NCBI GenBank assembly: GCA_024734555.1
Contig: JANPWX010000211.1
Location: forward strand, 186,001 to 250,000
Direction: 5' to 3'
Origin: Trochalopteron elliotii
Lineage: Eukaryota; Chordata; Aves; Passeriformes; Leiothrichidae
Length of the DNA: 64,000 bases
In this document: positions 25,735 to 39,600 of the stretch, piece by piece
How positions within the stretch are numbered: position 1 is the stretch's first letter
Layout: the number at the start of each line of letters is the position of its first letter
Translations under genes and position numbers: made by a program
Notes under the pieces: generated by a model
What the model was told of the DNA's origin: nothing
Seen by the model: only the letters and a program-made list of their open reading frames with translations
Database searches by the model: none

Positions 25735-27009
25735 GCACCACCACACTCCATCTCAGTGGGAAGCAAAGTTTTCATCATTTATCTCTGTAACTCAAACTCG
25801 GCACACACAGAACAGTCTTACAGCACTGTGAATGTGCTTTGCTTTCTTTGCTTTTTAACCTGACCCAGCCTGGAAACATCCACTATTATTATTTAACCTT
25901 TTTCTATTGATTCCAAAATAAATGTGCTGCAGACCATATTTTGGTTCTCCTTATATTTCAAAATCTCTTTGTTTGCCAACTTGCCTTTGTCCTATTGCTG
26001 AAGCTTGCACTACAAATATCTCTGGGTTCACTTGGCAGGAGATATCTGCAGATTCCTACAGAGAGCCAGAGGTGTTTTACGAGGAGTAAATCCCCACGAC
26101 ACAGGCTGTGTCCTCTCCCCACTGCTGTGCTACACAAATTCTCCCTGTGTGCAGCTGACCTGTTGCTCACCACTTGCTGGACAGCACATGCTTCCACCCC
26201 TGGAAGAGCTTTGCAGAAAGCAGACAGGCATGGCAGAAGCCAAACTTTGTCTCTGGAAAGGGAGGGCTGCTCAAATCTCCTTGAAGATGATGGGATATGC
26301 TTCCAGCAACCAAGGGCAGCTCTGGGTCATGCCCAAAGAAAATTGCACTATCCCAAGTCTGTAGTTGAAACCCAGGCATCTCTCCTCAGCCCTAGACTTC
26401 CACCCCACCCCTGAGCAGGTCTGGCAGTGGAGCACAGAGGTGCCCAGGGTGCACTCAATGGCTCAGCTAACACCAGCTCTGTGCTGCCCTAAGAATTCTG
26501 GATTTAAGACACATTTTTAAGTAAGAGAAGATGCACTTTGAGATGCTCTGAAACAAATCAGCTTGCCCAAGCCTTCCAGAGTCACAATGTGAGGTTCAAT
26601 CTGGCTCTCTCTGGAAGAGCCAGCTGTCCTGCAAAAGCTGCTGAAGCTGGGGTGGGATGTAACCCACCGACTGCATGATCCCTTGGAAATGGAACCAGGG
26701 TAGAGCAGGCATGAAAACAGCATCAAACAAGTATCTCATTTATGATTAACTGCCCTGGTATGGAAAGGAGTAAGCAGGAAGCTGATGACAAGAGAATATC
26801 CCACTGCATAACTACAGGCTTGGATTGTCCTTGAAATACCCTCTCAAGCTGGCTGGGTTAGCAGATCACTTTGGCTATCAAATACATTACCACACTTCAG
26901 AGTGCTGAATATTAAATCACTTGACCACTTTCCACTCAGGGATGGAGTTAGGCCCGGGGTCCCTGCAAGGGAACAGTGCTGCCCCACAGCCACCACTACT
27001 AGGAGCTGA

Positions 27010-27041
27010 GACAGGGCTCAGCTTTGACAGGGCTCAGCTCC
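27010..27041. repeat. 16-bp tandem duplication
   Basis: GACAGGGCTCAGCT occurs at 27010 and again at 27026, exact over 14 bases, at a 16-base period. Confidence 0.8.
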
Positions 27042-30000
27042 CTGCTTCTTCTGCCATGTGCTGCAGCCTCACTGTCCTGCCCACACAGGCTCCCTGGGCT
27101 GCCTACCATGGGCTGTGTGCTGTAACACACAGGAGCTCAGCTAGCTGTGCCCAGGAAAGCTCTGCAGCTGTTCACTGCTGCTGCCTTCTACCCCACCAGG
27201 AGGCTCTGGAAACAAGACAGAAGGACAGTCCCACGAGTGTAAAATGCAATACTGATTGAAGAGTCCTTGGCTCCTTTAACCATGTAAATAGTGCTATTTC
27301 TATCCCTCTCATAGGATGTTGGAGATTGAATTAATTACAATGTTTGCAGAAGGTTTGGGGTTATGTGGCTGTGTCAGAGTATCTAAATGCAAATTATTAC
27401 AAAACCATTCCTCCCAGAGGTTAATTTATTTCAGGCTGTGATAAATCCATCATAATTCTTCCCTCATATTTGTAACCCTCCTCCCACTCGCTCTCCAAAC
27501 TGTTCCAATAGCTCATTTCATGCTCCTAGCCTCAGCCCAGCCCTCCATGCCAGGAACAACTCCAGCCTAAGCTCCCCCTTGGGGGGTTCCTGGGTGGACA
27601 TGTCTCAGGCAATCAGGCTTGCTGAAGTGCAAGGCATGCCAGGCATGGCAGGGATGCAAGGACACAGCCCCTGGCCAGGTGCAGCCAGAGAGCCTGAGAG
27701 CACCTGGCAGCTGAGGAGCTCCAGTCCTCTCCTACTGTCCCTGGTGGGCACTACTGTTCTGTTGGCCTCTCCCTCTTCACACCTAAATCCCATCCAGGCT
27801 AATGAGCATCACAGCCAGGAACTGAGGACAAAACAGTGTAGTTTAGAATATGCTTTTTTGGGGTTTCTTTTTGTTTTTTTTTCCAACCATGTCAGAGTGC
27901 CTACAGCTGATGCAAAATAAGCTTGGAGGTGGCAGAGATGTTAAAAATACCTTGCAAAGAGGTAGTGCAATGAAAGTAAATCCCTTTCCTTATGCCTCCC
28001 AGCTTCTCCTGCTTCAGGTGTTCCTGTTCCCATTCATCTTCAAATATATATCTTTACAGAGAACAGGATGTGGCACGTGCTAATAAGTAGCACAAGCCAG
28101 CACTGGTACCATGATGCTACCTTGAATCCCAGTCTTGCCACAGATAACTCTTAAGGGGAAACAGGAGTACCCAAAAAACATTTGGACTAGGAGATCAGCC
28201 TGGCTGACCAGCCTAGGAAGAGCCCTTCATGCCATTTTCACTGAGAAGCATCACTGGCAAGCTCTGCCAAATACCTATACCCCATAACACCTCTGTAAGG
28301 TGTGCAGCTGTACAGCTCATCTCCTGTTGTGGCTGCTACCATTAAACTGAACCAGACACCAGACTGCTCCATTAAGCAGAGTAAAAATCAGATATTTTCC
28401 CATATTGCAAAGGCAGATGTTAGCTGTGCAGCCTATTTCTTTGATTTGCAGTCAGCTGTTGGCAAAATACGATATCTTCTATTTTCTGATTATGTATTAA
28501 AAGTATCATCATTTTGGCTTCAGTTTGCACATAATGTCAGGGGAGTCACAGCAGGGCTGAATATCAAGTATTGTACAGCAAACACTGTGATCAAAATGCA
28601 TTGAGCCACGTTCTCCCTTGTCACAGTGATACTGCAGGCTGAGGACAGGCAAGGTGGGTTGGCCCAGAAAGTGGGGGCAGACTACGGTCATGAAGGAAGA
28701 GCTGTGCTCAAATGAAGTCCTTATTTTCCTGCACTTCCCAGGAAAATGCACCCTCAGGATGAGAAGCAGAGGTGACAGGGTGCAGCTGGAAACCAGCCCT
28801 GCCATGGACTCAGGGACATCTCAGATGAGCTGGGCTGGGAGCTGATGCAGCAAGGTGGAGAGGAGAGCCACAGGGAAGCTGTCTGCTTCCCTCAACCAGA
28901 ATCCTGCAGGAACCAGTCATGGACCTCAGCTCCTACTATGTGACAAGACCCAGGCTAATCTCAGCCAGCCCAAGGCCACCACAGAGCAGTGTCACAGCTG
29001 ACACGTGAGCAGGGCTGCAGAAGAGGCAGGGGCTCTGTCATGGCTGCATCCACGCCAGGAACCCCACACACATCCCTGCTGCCTCGTGGCCTCAGTGAGG
29101 AGAGAGGGCTTTGTCTCTGGCACAATCATTCCCATCTCTTTGCTGCTGCTGGGTGAGTAGCTGGTTATCTCAGAGGGCTGATAACAAGGGCATGAAGTCT
29201 TTTCATGCTGCACACCACAGGTCTGGATTTGTCCCATGTCAGCAGCTTTTGTGATGCCTTGCCATCTGAAGGCTGATCAAATAGCTTGTGCTATCTGAGA
29301 TGAACTAATGTTTTCGTTCCAGATAAAGAAAACAAGCACTATGTTCCACATCAGTGATAAAAACAGCAAACTGGAAAAATATAGCTAGAGAATATGCTTA
29401 TTCTAATAAAGCAATGCACATGTTTGAGATGGGACAACAGCAAAACATTAAACACTTGTTCTCACAGCTCATCATTCAGACCAGGATTATACCAACAGGA
29501 GTGAACAACCAAGAGCAGATAATCCATATTTGTTATTTCCACTCTTATCTTTCTACTCCTACTAGGATTTAATAAACTATCAAAATACTGTTAACCAAAT
29601 AAGACAACTTAATCTGGCTACTGCATGGAGTTGGCTCCCTACCAGGTTAGTGCTGTTCTGTAATTGCATTACAGTGAAAACCTGACACAGTGAATAAATG
29701 CAGGTACTTTGGAGAAATGTCACAACTGGCACCTCGAGCAGAAACCCACTGATGGGTGGGAGGACTTTGGGACTACCCCATTAGCACTGACACAGGCTGC
29801 TCAAACTGGGAGCCTGGCAGGAGCATGTGGAGGAGGCTGAACAGCAATTTCCTCTGTATTTGCTCTGCTTGTGTGTCAAAATACTTCAGGCTCCGAGGCT
29901 GTCAGCTCAGTGTCAAGCTCACACACACTGGAAGTGTGGTATCAATTTGTTTAATCCTAGACCCTGATGTCAGAGGAATTTATAAGGCAGGCAAACATGG

Positions 30001-33000
30001 GCAAAAAAAAGTTAATTAACAGAGGAGAAAGAGCCACCTCCGTGTCCTGGAAAAATACTAAGTACAGATTAGATAAGAGTGCCTTCAGAAACGACAGTCT
30101 GCAAATCCTAATGTCATCTGTGTATGTTACAGTGGCAAACTGCCCAGAGGAAGGGAACAGAGAAAATGTCACAAGTGCTGACAACAGACTTGATTCTTAG
30201 TGAAAAGCTCTGCATGAAAGCACTTCACCCACGCATTGCTCCTTTGGGTTTTGGGAGTGTCTTTCTGAATGAAACAGAATACCCCTTCCCATCACTTTGC
30301 TCCCCCAGTTTCTCTCAGGACCTGCCTTGAGCTACATGGGCCTGACTCTGCCACTGAGCTGTGCACACACAGCAGGAATCAGCACAGGGTGAAATGATCC
30401 AAGCCTGTATTTAAGGACAGAGTAGGAAACACTTTATAATTTGCAGTAGAAAATATCTTTTTCAGTGGTTGAGAGAGAATGAAAGAACAAGGGCCAAATC
30501 CACATGTACCACAAGCAGTGGAAGACCTCCAGCTAGCAGAACTGACTGAACACACTGAATCCAACACTCCCCAGATCCTCTTCTGGGCACTGGACACACA
30601 GTGGGGGTGCTTCTGAGCAGGACTGCCACAGGAGATGATCCATTATGAAAGGCTTCAACTGGGAGTTAGGACACGGTCTACATTTAACACTCTCCAAGCA
30701 AATCAATCCTGAAAGAAGCCTTCAGTTCAAACTAGACCAGTTGCAAGAATCATGGAGAAACACACAGGGAGTGCACTGTTACACTCCTTCCTCTCCCCTT
30801 CCCCGAAAAACAGAAAACTTTTAAAATGAATCCTAGACAAGGGAAGAATTATCTTGTCTCCTCACATAACACTTGTGGGGACGTATTGAAGTTGTGTGCC
30901 GCAATCCATCACTATCAACCTCTTTCAGAGCTGTCCTGAGCACATCAGCTTCTCACCAGATGTTTGGTTCTGTTTTTTCTTCTTGAAACAAAGAGTCTTT
31001 TTATCCTCAGTTTGCTGCAATCTAAAATTAGATCAAAATGGAATCCTATCGCTCTTATCAGATGCAGCTTCACTGCAGGCTTCACAACAACACAAATATG
31101 TTATTACATAAGAGGCAAAGCAATTCATTAAGCAGAATCTTTTTTACTAGATTCTTCTCAGAAAAGTATCTGCTGGAGAAACTGTCAGCTCTTCCTCACA
31201 CCCTGGCAACTCACTGCCAGTAAGATCAGGCTGCAAAAGGAATCTGGGTACTAAACTAAGGATTAAAGATGTAGTTCACACCAAGAGGTTTAGGAGCCAA
31301 AGGCCTTTGGTTTATTCTCCATTAAAAAACCCTGAACCGTGGGGCAATAATTCATATAATCCATGTCAGGATCTTGAGGAAGGGACAAAACCAAAAGGCT
31401 TTTCCAGATCACCTGCTAAAGCTCTGCAAGGAAAATAGTGGTACTGCACCAGGAGCTGGTTTGAGATAGAGACTAAAGAGCTTCAGCAAGCTTGTAAAAC
31501 TATTGCTCAAGCATGGGGAGTGCTCATGGCTGGTTCTAATCATTTCAGTGCAAAGAACAAACCTGTATTAACCTCTCATGGAGAAGTCAGCAATTAGAGA
31601 ACATTTCCTTTCAATCTCAGCAAAACTCAAGCAGTTGATGCTGGTGTGAAAACCATGAACATCATCTTTCTGGGTTTCAGCTGCATGCTCAGCCCAGTGT
31701 TCCTGGAAGGCACTCCCTTTTTCCTTTTCCCTCTGCCACCCTTGCAGCACACTGGGATGAGCAGGATGTACCACACCAGAGGAGAAGGTTGGGAAAGCTG
31801 CACAGGTCACAGGTCACTGCTGCCCACCTTGGTGAGCCCCACTCCTGGCTGCCAGAGCTCCTGCTCTGTGCACACAAGGAGAGTCTTGCTCTCTAGCAAC
31901 AAAAATCTCCCAAGGGAAAATCAGGAAGCCTAAAAAACCCTCAATCATTCTGTTTGCTGGTAAGAATGAAAATGACTCCTGAATTTGCAAAAAAACTTAT
32001 TTTAAAATAGTTATTAAACAAAGTTTTTGGAGCTGAATCTGATTCTGGGAGTTAGCAAAACCAAAATGTCTATGCCTAAAAATTTAAGAAATTAGGTTTA
32101 ATGAAGGCCATTAATCTGAAATTCCATAGATGTGTGTACACTTACCAAAGCTAAAATTAAAAAATGCCTGTCTGAATTGTCTAAACCCCACAAATTCAAG
32201 ATAATCCTTTTTTTAGATTTCTGTAAAAAATTAAGAGATTTCACCTATGAAGAGCTGTTGACTTATGCCATAAATTAGAAGTACTTTTACTTCCTCTAAA
32301 ACTCCTTGCTGTATGTGTTGGCAGGGATGTGGGAAGGTGCAGGATTGGAGGGGCAAGTTCTGGTTGCTGTGGGCTTTTTCACTTTGCAACTTGAAGTTTT
32401 TTTTCAGCCCCAGAAACGCTTGGCTCTCCTTCAGCTATTGCTTTGCTTTAATTGTCTCATGAATGTTCTGGCCAGCAGTAAAAGTGCCAAACTGTGGAGC
32501 CCTTCCCTACAATTTTGAGGCACCATGAAAGCAAAGAGCAAATATGGGGTCATCCTGTGGGAACATGAAATTGCAGACTTCCAGTTGGACAGAATGGATG
32601 CAGCTGATGCAAAACAGGGATGGACAAGTAGCAGCATCCAGGCAGCAGTCTGCAGAAGCTGCTGTGTGAGAGATCTGCAGCAGAAGGAATCCAATATGCT
32701 GCCTTTCCCTTCTGGTTGCAGACGCACGTAAGTGAAACCTGTGCCATTGCTCTTCTCTTTATGCCTCCATCTGATCTCCCAAAAGCAGATTACAGAAAGC
32801 TGCCTGGAAACCTGAAGATGCAAAGGACATCCCTAGGGACCTCTCTTCTGCCCTTAAAATTAATCCAGGGGTATGAGGAGATAAGGACATCAGTCTGGTC
32901 CTGCCAGAACTGCTTCACAAACAGATCTTTTGTTTCCACAAACATCAAACCATCACCTTTCACCCCTACACAGAGGAGTGGATCCAGAGGACCAGGTTTA

Positions 33001-33580
33001 AACTGGGATGAACGTTTAAAACTCCAACACCCTGCTAGATCTCATTGTGGCTTACAGTGCATATGCCCAAAATTTTACCAGAGACATGTATTTTAGGCAA
33101 CTTCTGTTTGAAAACTTAATGGAAGTGTAGCTGTTCTCCCCTGAGCGTCAGGAACAGATGACTAAGAAATGTTGCCAGTATCTGTCTTTCAGTGAGATTA
33201 GTGTTGGGTTTGTGTGGTATCCTATTTATAACTTTGACAAACAGCTTAACCAATCATTTCATACTTAATCATAGCTGTCTGCCCAGCTCCCTTCAGAGAA
33301 AAGCTTTTCAAAAAACTGTGTGCCAACACAATATGAACAAAAAGAAGCAAACCACAGTCAAGGAAAAATAAGATCTTGCTCCCCAAACCAGCAACAGCTC
33401 TACAGAAAGCAGGTCTTGGTAAATGGTAAGGCGTAATTAGAGCATCATTATTCATGGGACTGCACAGCTATAGTTAGTCAGTGTTTCCACTGTAAACCCC
33501 TATTTTCATAGAGGTTTGCAGCTCAGCTGCAAGGAATTAGTCTGTGATGAAATTTGGCAGTAGAAATTTTAGAGCAAGGA

Positions 33581-33594
33581 TTTTTTTTTTTTTT
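33581..33594. repeat. Poly(T) run
   Basis: Fourteen consecutive T bases. This could be the tail of an old minus-strand retroposon, but no body is recognisable to its right. Confidence 0.8.
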
Positions 33595-34608
33595 AACAGT
33601 TTAAAGATCTTTTTTTCTCCACCCACTTTCAATTCCCCTCTCACTTCTGAGGCTGTAGCAGTACTTACAAAAGAAACAAAAAACACTTCTGTGTGCTGTT
33701 TGGTGTTTGGTTTCTGTGCATGTCTCTGAGTGGTTAATGGGACCAAAAATATCAATTTAGCAGGGGGTTTCAAACAGAAGTCTTAAAAGCTTGTAGTTTG
33801 ATCCCCACAACAGTTACAACTCAACTTTCCTCTGGATGTATCCATGAACATTCGTATCTACACTGTTAATTTAATGCATTAAGGAACCCTGACATCCTGA
33901 GTAAGCCTGCATACCCATCTAATGCCAAAGATGGGTTTACATTTGATGGGATAGAGCTGTTAGATTTCTTTACATCTTTTTGCTTTGAAAGAACATTTTC
34001 CAGGGATTATAAGAGATTACTTTTTGCTGGGCTCAACCCTAAGCCCTACATTCACCCTCCTGTTTCCTCCTTGTCTGACACTTCCATTAGGGCTCACATT
34101 TCAGCACGAACAAAAAGCATGGTGGGGCCACTAACAGGAATCATGAGGAAAGGAAAGGGACAGGACAAACATCCCTGTGGGACATTTTATCCCAGACAAA
34201 ATTAAACAGAGCATTTCACAGCATTTTCAGCTACTCTAGGAAAACAGACTCCTGTTTGCATTTGTAGGAACATCACAGGAATGCATCTACACTTTTCTAA
34301 CTAGCTTTGGCTGAAGCATCCTAGGGGTTCAGCATGCCTGAGCATGAATGAGATTTGCTTTCACACATATGGACCACACTCCAGAAAGGTACAGCAGCCT
34401 CTGGGCATCGTGCCTGGTTGTCACTGCACGCCACAAGCAGCGAGAAGGAGCTGCCTCAAGTGCAGTCCCAGCTCAGTGGGGCAGCAGTCACACAGCTTGG
34501 AAAAAAACGAGTGTAAAAGCATGAGCTGGAAGACTTACAAGCCTCAGTCTGCCACTGGATCACTGTGAATGGCCTGAGTGTTCATACCAATATCTTTGGT
34601 GCACAGTT

Positions 34609-34668
34609 TCTAAAGAATAGAGTAGTTGTCTGAAGAACAGAATAGTTCTCTAAAGAACAGACCAGTTT
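34609..34668. repeat. Three-unit 20-bp tandem repeat
   Basis: TCTAAAGAATAGAGTAGTTG, TCTGAAGAACAGAATAGTTC and TCTAAAGAACAGACCAGTTT follow each other without a gap. The units differ by about four bases each, so the array is not recent. Confidence 0.85.
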
Positions 34669-36598
34669 ATCCAGGCAATTTGATTTTCTGGTGAAACAGA
34701 TGGCACCATTTACCATCATCATGCTTCAAACCCTGTTTTCCTGGACTGTGATCCTGGCATATGGGAAACTGGGCCACCTCTGAGCTTCTCACACCTTGCA
34801 AGGTTCATGCCTTCCTCGGAGCTCCCCATCCCAGCACTAATGAGCTTCCCCTTGGACAGCTTGGCAGAGTGACAAGGATAAGACTGCTTGCAAGGTACCA
34901 GACAGAATTCCTGAGGGCAGCTGCCTCCAAGCTCCCTGAAATCCCAAAGCACTCTTCAGAGGACTGGAACAGCAACACCAGCTGTCTCTGCAGATACCCT
35001 ACTACCTTGACCACTGTGATTTGTGAAAGCCATAAAAGAGAAATTCTCCCTTTAGAGTCAAAGTGTTCTATCTTTGCTAAAAATTGCAGCAAGCACAGTA
35101 TTTATGTTGCAGGAAGGAGGATCTGAACTCCTGCCATGTCTTCAAAACAGAACAAAGCAGACTTTCTACATATACTGCTTGAATCTGCTTTTCAAGGTGG
35201 TAGTTAGAAATTAAGAGGCAAATGAGCCCAGTAAGATTACTTATGTACCTTCAATCATTTACAGGAATGTTAGCAAGGGCTGTGCTTCAGAGGGCTGGAT
35301 CACATTTTCCTGCTGCAACCATTATTAACCTGACATAACATGTTCATAGAGTATGAGATGATAACGATGCTGTAGCTGGTCTCCCTAGAATATGGTTATG
35401 ATTAGGGAATATCTTAGAGAAACTGTCACTCATTAAGCACTCAGCTAAATGCTGAAGGAAAAGTTTTGCAATTTCAGGAATTTATGACTTGAAAAAGGTC
35501 CGTCCTGAACATTTTGGTTATTGGGTCTTTTTTGCTTGAGTGTTGCTAAGAAGTGGCAGATTCACATTCAATGCAAACTGCACAGTTTTTTCCTTCACCA
35601 CTTTCCCCCTGAATGTAAGCAATAGGTCTTCTACACCCACCTTGGAAGACATTATGGGCCACCAGTGAAAAACACAACTTCTAAAATCTGAATTTAGTTC
35701 TCCTGATACTGTGTATCCAAGTAAGTATGCTATTCCCACCTGGGAAAAACCACACTGCTTCAAAGTGCAGCAGGTCCCAGGTACTTAACTCAGCCTAAAC
35801 CCAGGACCCCAGTCAAAGCAGCAACTTCTCCTTTTGATTCCTCTGTTCTCTTACTCGCTGAGATGCTTTTGCTCTTGAATAATCACATCCTTTGTGCATC
35901 ATGGCACAACAGTACTGTCACCAAATTTTTCTTTTTTGTTATATGAAAAAAGGGACCATCCCTGGGAGGTTTATCAAGTGTGGAAGTCAACTCCACTTCC
36001 AGATTCAGTTATACCAGTGGGAAATGTTTTAAAGATGTGGACCTCCAGACATCCTGCAGTCTGGCCACTATTTGCCTAAATGATGAATGCAATTCAAAAG
36101 CATTTTCTCCTTCTGCAAAGCAATTAGGGAAAATTTAATACCAGTCTGGCCAGTAAGTGACAGTGACTACCACCACAGTCAGTATGTTTTTCAGCAATGC
36201 CTTGCAGAGTGCTTTCCCCTGACCCTGCCTGCCTTTGGGCTTGTTTCTCAGCTACTGACATAAAACCAAGTGCCCACATAGGAGCAGTCTTCCAGAGCAG
36301 AAAACTGTTCTGCAGAGCAATCACAATTCTATGCAGTTTGCTTGCCTCCCACCAGCTAACTCTGTGCCCTTTGCTGACCAGTTTGGTAGGAAAGTGGAGA
36401 GGATTTGATCATCTGAGCACTCATGGAAGTAAACTGTGCCATTCTCTTGGTTTTGGTATTTATAAGCAAGTCATGTTCCAGCCTCCAGGCTTGCTCAGGG
36501 TACTGCTGAGGGACTGCTGCTCTCCTGCCATATGCGCTCCCACAGCTTGAATGCCAGTCACAGTGAGCCTCAGTGCACCTGCACTGGAGAAAATCCAA

Positions 36599-36626
36599 GT
36601 GGAAATCTCATGGGAACAGGTGTTGT
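36599..36626 (+). repeat. 28-bp dispersed repeat, copy 1
   Basis: It begins GTGGAAATCTCATGGGAACA and ends GGTGTTGT. A copy with one difference (A to G) lies at 43095-43122 in the same orientation. Flanking sequence does not align on either side. Confidence 0.85.
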
Positions 36627-39600
36627 ATCTGGGGATGCTTAGAAACAGGCAGGGCAAACAGCTCTAAATAGACTCCACTGATCAACTCTTAGTTGCTGCA
36701 TCTGCTGAAACCACGTGGTCTCGTGACTTTTTCATTCTCCATTTCCCAGGATGTTCCACCTGCCCATCTCCCTGGCCAGGGTGTCAGGCAATGGTATAGA
36801 TTATTCCCTCATCTGGGAATCAGGACAACAGACCCATCAGCGTGTGAGAGTGACAGGAAATTGCACTTACCCAGCATTAGAAATAAGAAAGTGCAACAAG
36901 AGCTGTACCTTTCATTGCATCCTCACTCCCTGTGACAGCTGAAACCCCCTTAATTAATACACTTCATACACTGTCTATTTTTGATCTACTTCAAATTCCA
37001 ACCAGCAGCAGAGGATGTTTGTCCCATTCCTGCTGAGAGCTCCCTGGGATTTGTGATGCCCATCATTCAGTCTCGCTCGAGCAGGAAGACAGCTGTGGAT
37101 ACCTCTCCCCTGCATGAAATATCCCCCTCCCCTCCTTTCTGAGTGTGACTGGCTCACTCAGCTTCCTCAGCACTCCACACTGCCCTCCTTCCCTTGGCAT
37201 ACAGAACTTCACCCTTTAATAAAACAAATCCACTGTCTTCCATGTATCTTGCAGGCCTCACCTCTGAAATTCAGCCACGAGATTTCCCTGTTACATTTAT
37301 GAAAGGACTGATCTCCTGTAATCAACAGATGATGAACGTGTAATTCCAAATGTCCTCACACACACAGGCCTCATCAGCTGTGGCCCACACTGCACTCCTG
37401 CACAAAGGAGACCAGGTGGTGGACAGGCAGCTCAATTGTCACCTCTTCTCTTTCCTTGCCAGGCTGTCTTCACTGACACAGATTATCCACTCACTCCTTC
37501 TTTGATCCCTTTCACTCCCATCTGTGGCTCCCCACATTTGTGCCAAGTAAAATAGCAGTGCTGGAGTGGCAGGGCAGCAGCTATGCTCCAAACTCCATGG
37601 ATCCTGTCAGATAAAATTTTGTGTTTCCTAGAAGTCCTCATATCCCTTGCAGCACAGTGCAATCACCTGGCTTACTGAGGACGTGGAGAAATTATTCCTG
37701 ATTCTATCCCAGCATGGCCTACCACTGGCAACTGGCTCCTTCCCCTCTGCTTACAGAGTTCTGCATCTGCCTTAAGATATTTATATTAGGGCACAGAAAT
37801 AACAAAACCTGCACTTTGGTCAGCGGTTGCCTTAAAGCAGCAGAGACACTGAACTACCAATTTCTGAGGCAGCATCTGATGGGGGAACAAATGGGAATGA
37901 ATCAGATCTCCTTGCAGAGGAGCTGCTGTTAGAAATCCAGATCCTTTTCTGCACTTACTGTAACTTCAGGCTGCTGGCCACCTGAGACTGAAACTGCTGC
38001 CACTGAAGTTGATGGCAAAACTCCTGCTGCCTTCAAATGCAGAGGGACTGGATCCCCAGTGATTCCAACTCTGGTAAACCCACCTGTGTGCTTACCAGGA
38101 GGTTAGCCCAGCTGGGAAGAGCTTTCACATCCATCTTCTGAGCAGATAAGAGAGGTTTGTCCAAACACTGGCCAAGGCTTTTGCTCCATTCCTTTAATCA
38201 CAACCACTACACGGTGACTGCCTTTGTGTCAGGAGCTTGAATCAAGTGCTGCTTTTCAGAAGTGAAGTGTGCTGCAAGTCAGATGCTTTACAGACACCAC
38301 TGGCCTGAATCAACAGTTCCTCCAAGGTGGACTTTGAAAGCCTCTGTGCCAGATGGCCACCTAGTTTCTGGCTATGGTCTTGAGACTGCAAATAAAGATA
38401 CTGTCAAAAGACAAACTTCCTTCACAAGTCCTGAAAGTACTCCAATTCCATGCTTTTGCCTGCCAGAAGATGCAGACTTCTAGATGAATTACAGGGCTTG
38501 TTTCTGCCCCGCCTGACACATGACATTTCAATAAGGGGCCCAAGGGTCACAAGGACCAGCCAGTGTATAGTTCCTGAGGCAACTCAAAGCTACCAAGATT
38601 TAGCATGAAAACAAGAACAGTTAAACAGTACCAGGACAGGAAAATAATCTCAAAGGCTCATCACACTCCAAACATGGACAGCTTTCAGTGTGTCCCTTAT
38701 TTATATTATCTACTTCAATTCCTAGCAAATTTCACTTTCATTGCTGATTTGTATTCAGAGAAGCCAAATGGAGCAGCCTGGGATGCAGCAGAAGTGTTTC
38801 AGGACACTTTTCAGGACAGTTATCATTTTGGAATATCCTACTCCTTCCCTCTTCCCTGGGTGCTTCGTTAAAAAAAAAACCCACACAAAACCCCAAGAAA
38901 CCCACAACACCATTCCAATTCTGATGGTTGTCTGTTGTCTTTGAAGAAGTCTCTACTGTCCTCATCTGTTCACCTGACTAAGTAGAGAGCAGCAAAATAC
39001 ATCTTCCCTAAACCCTCCATGTGCCAGGCCAGGAAGCTCCTGAGCACAAGGGGTAGAAAGGCCCAAGCCCAAAGAGCACCTGCCTCATGGAGCTCTGTGA
39101 CCCAGCACAGAACCCAGCCCTGGCTCCCCACACCCCTCCCCTCAGGCTGCTCAGTCCTCTCCCTGCTCAGCTGTCTGGGGCTGCTGAAGGGGAGGCTTTG
39201 CCTTATAAAGGAATGAATGCAGAGTGATCCTATGGAATACATTATGCAGAAGGGCACTCCAGAAGATCACAATCCCTTGTGGCTTCACCACCTACCAGTT
39301 AAATTCTGGAGCCCTGCTGCTGGGAAAGCTCTGCGTTAAAATGTGCTGCGCCGTTCAGCCAGACCTCCCTCTTCTCAGCAGCCTCTTCTCTCTTCCTCTG
39401 ACTTCACTTATTCACACTTCTTTGCCATCATGTCCTTTTCCCCCATCTCATAAGTAAGCAGTGTGACAACTGGGAATTTTAACTACCTGAATGCACTGTT
39501 GAGGCTGGATGTTATAGTGGGAAGAAATAAACACCATCAGCCGCAGTGCCATGCATTCACTGTCTCTGCAAGGCAGAATGGGTATCCCTTTGGTGTTCCT

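Larger units (their letters stand above)
22426..33580. other. Intronic, no gene recognised
   Basis: Contents are a poly(A) run at 23304-23314, a 22-bp duplication at 25.7 kb and a 16-bp duplication at 27.0 kb. The longest frames (157 codons at 25941-26414, 126 codons at 32716-33096) have no recognisable domain. No LTR or LINE end was recognised. Confidence 0.55.

Noticed and set aside
33913..33936. 8-bp perfect hairpin (ACCCATCT / AGATGGGT)
   Set aside because: Several hairpins of this size are expected by chance in 64 kb, and there is no further pairing to suggest a miRNA or structured RNA.
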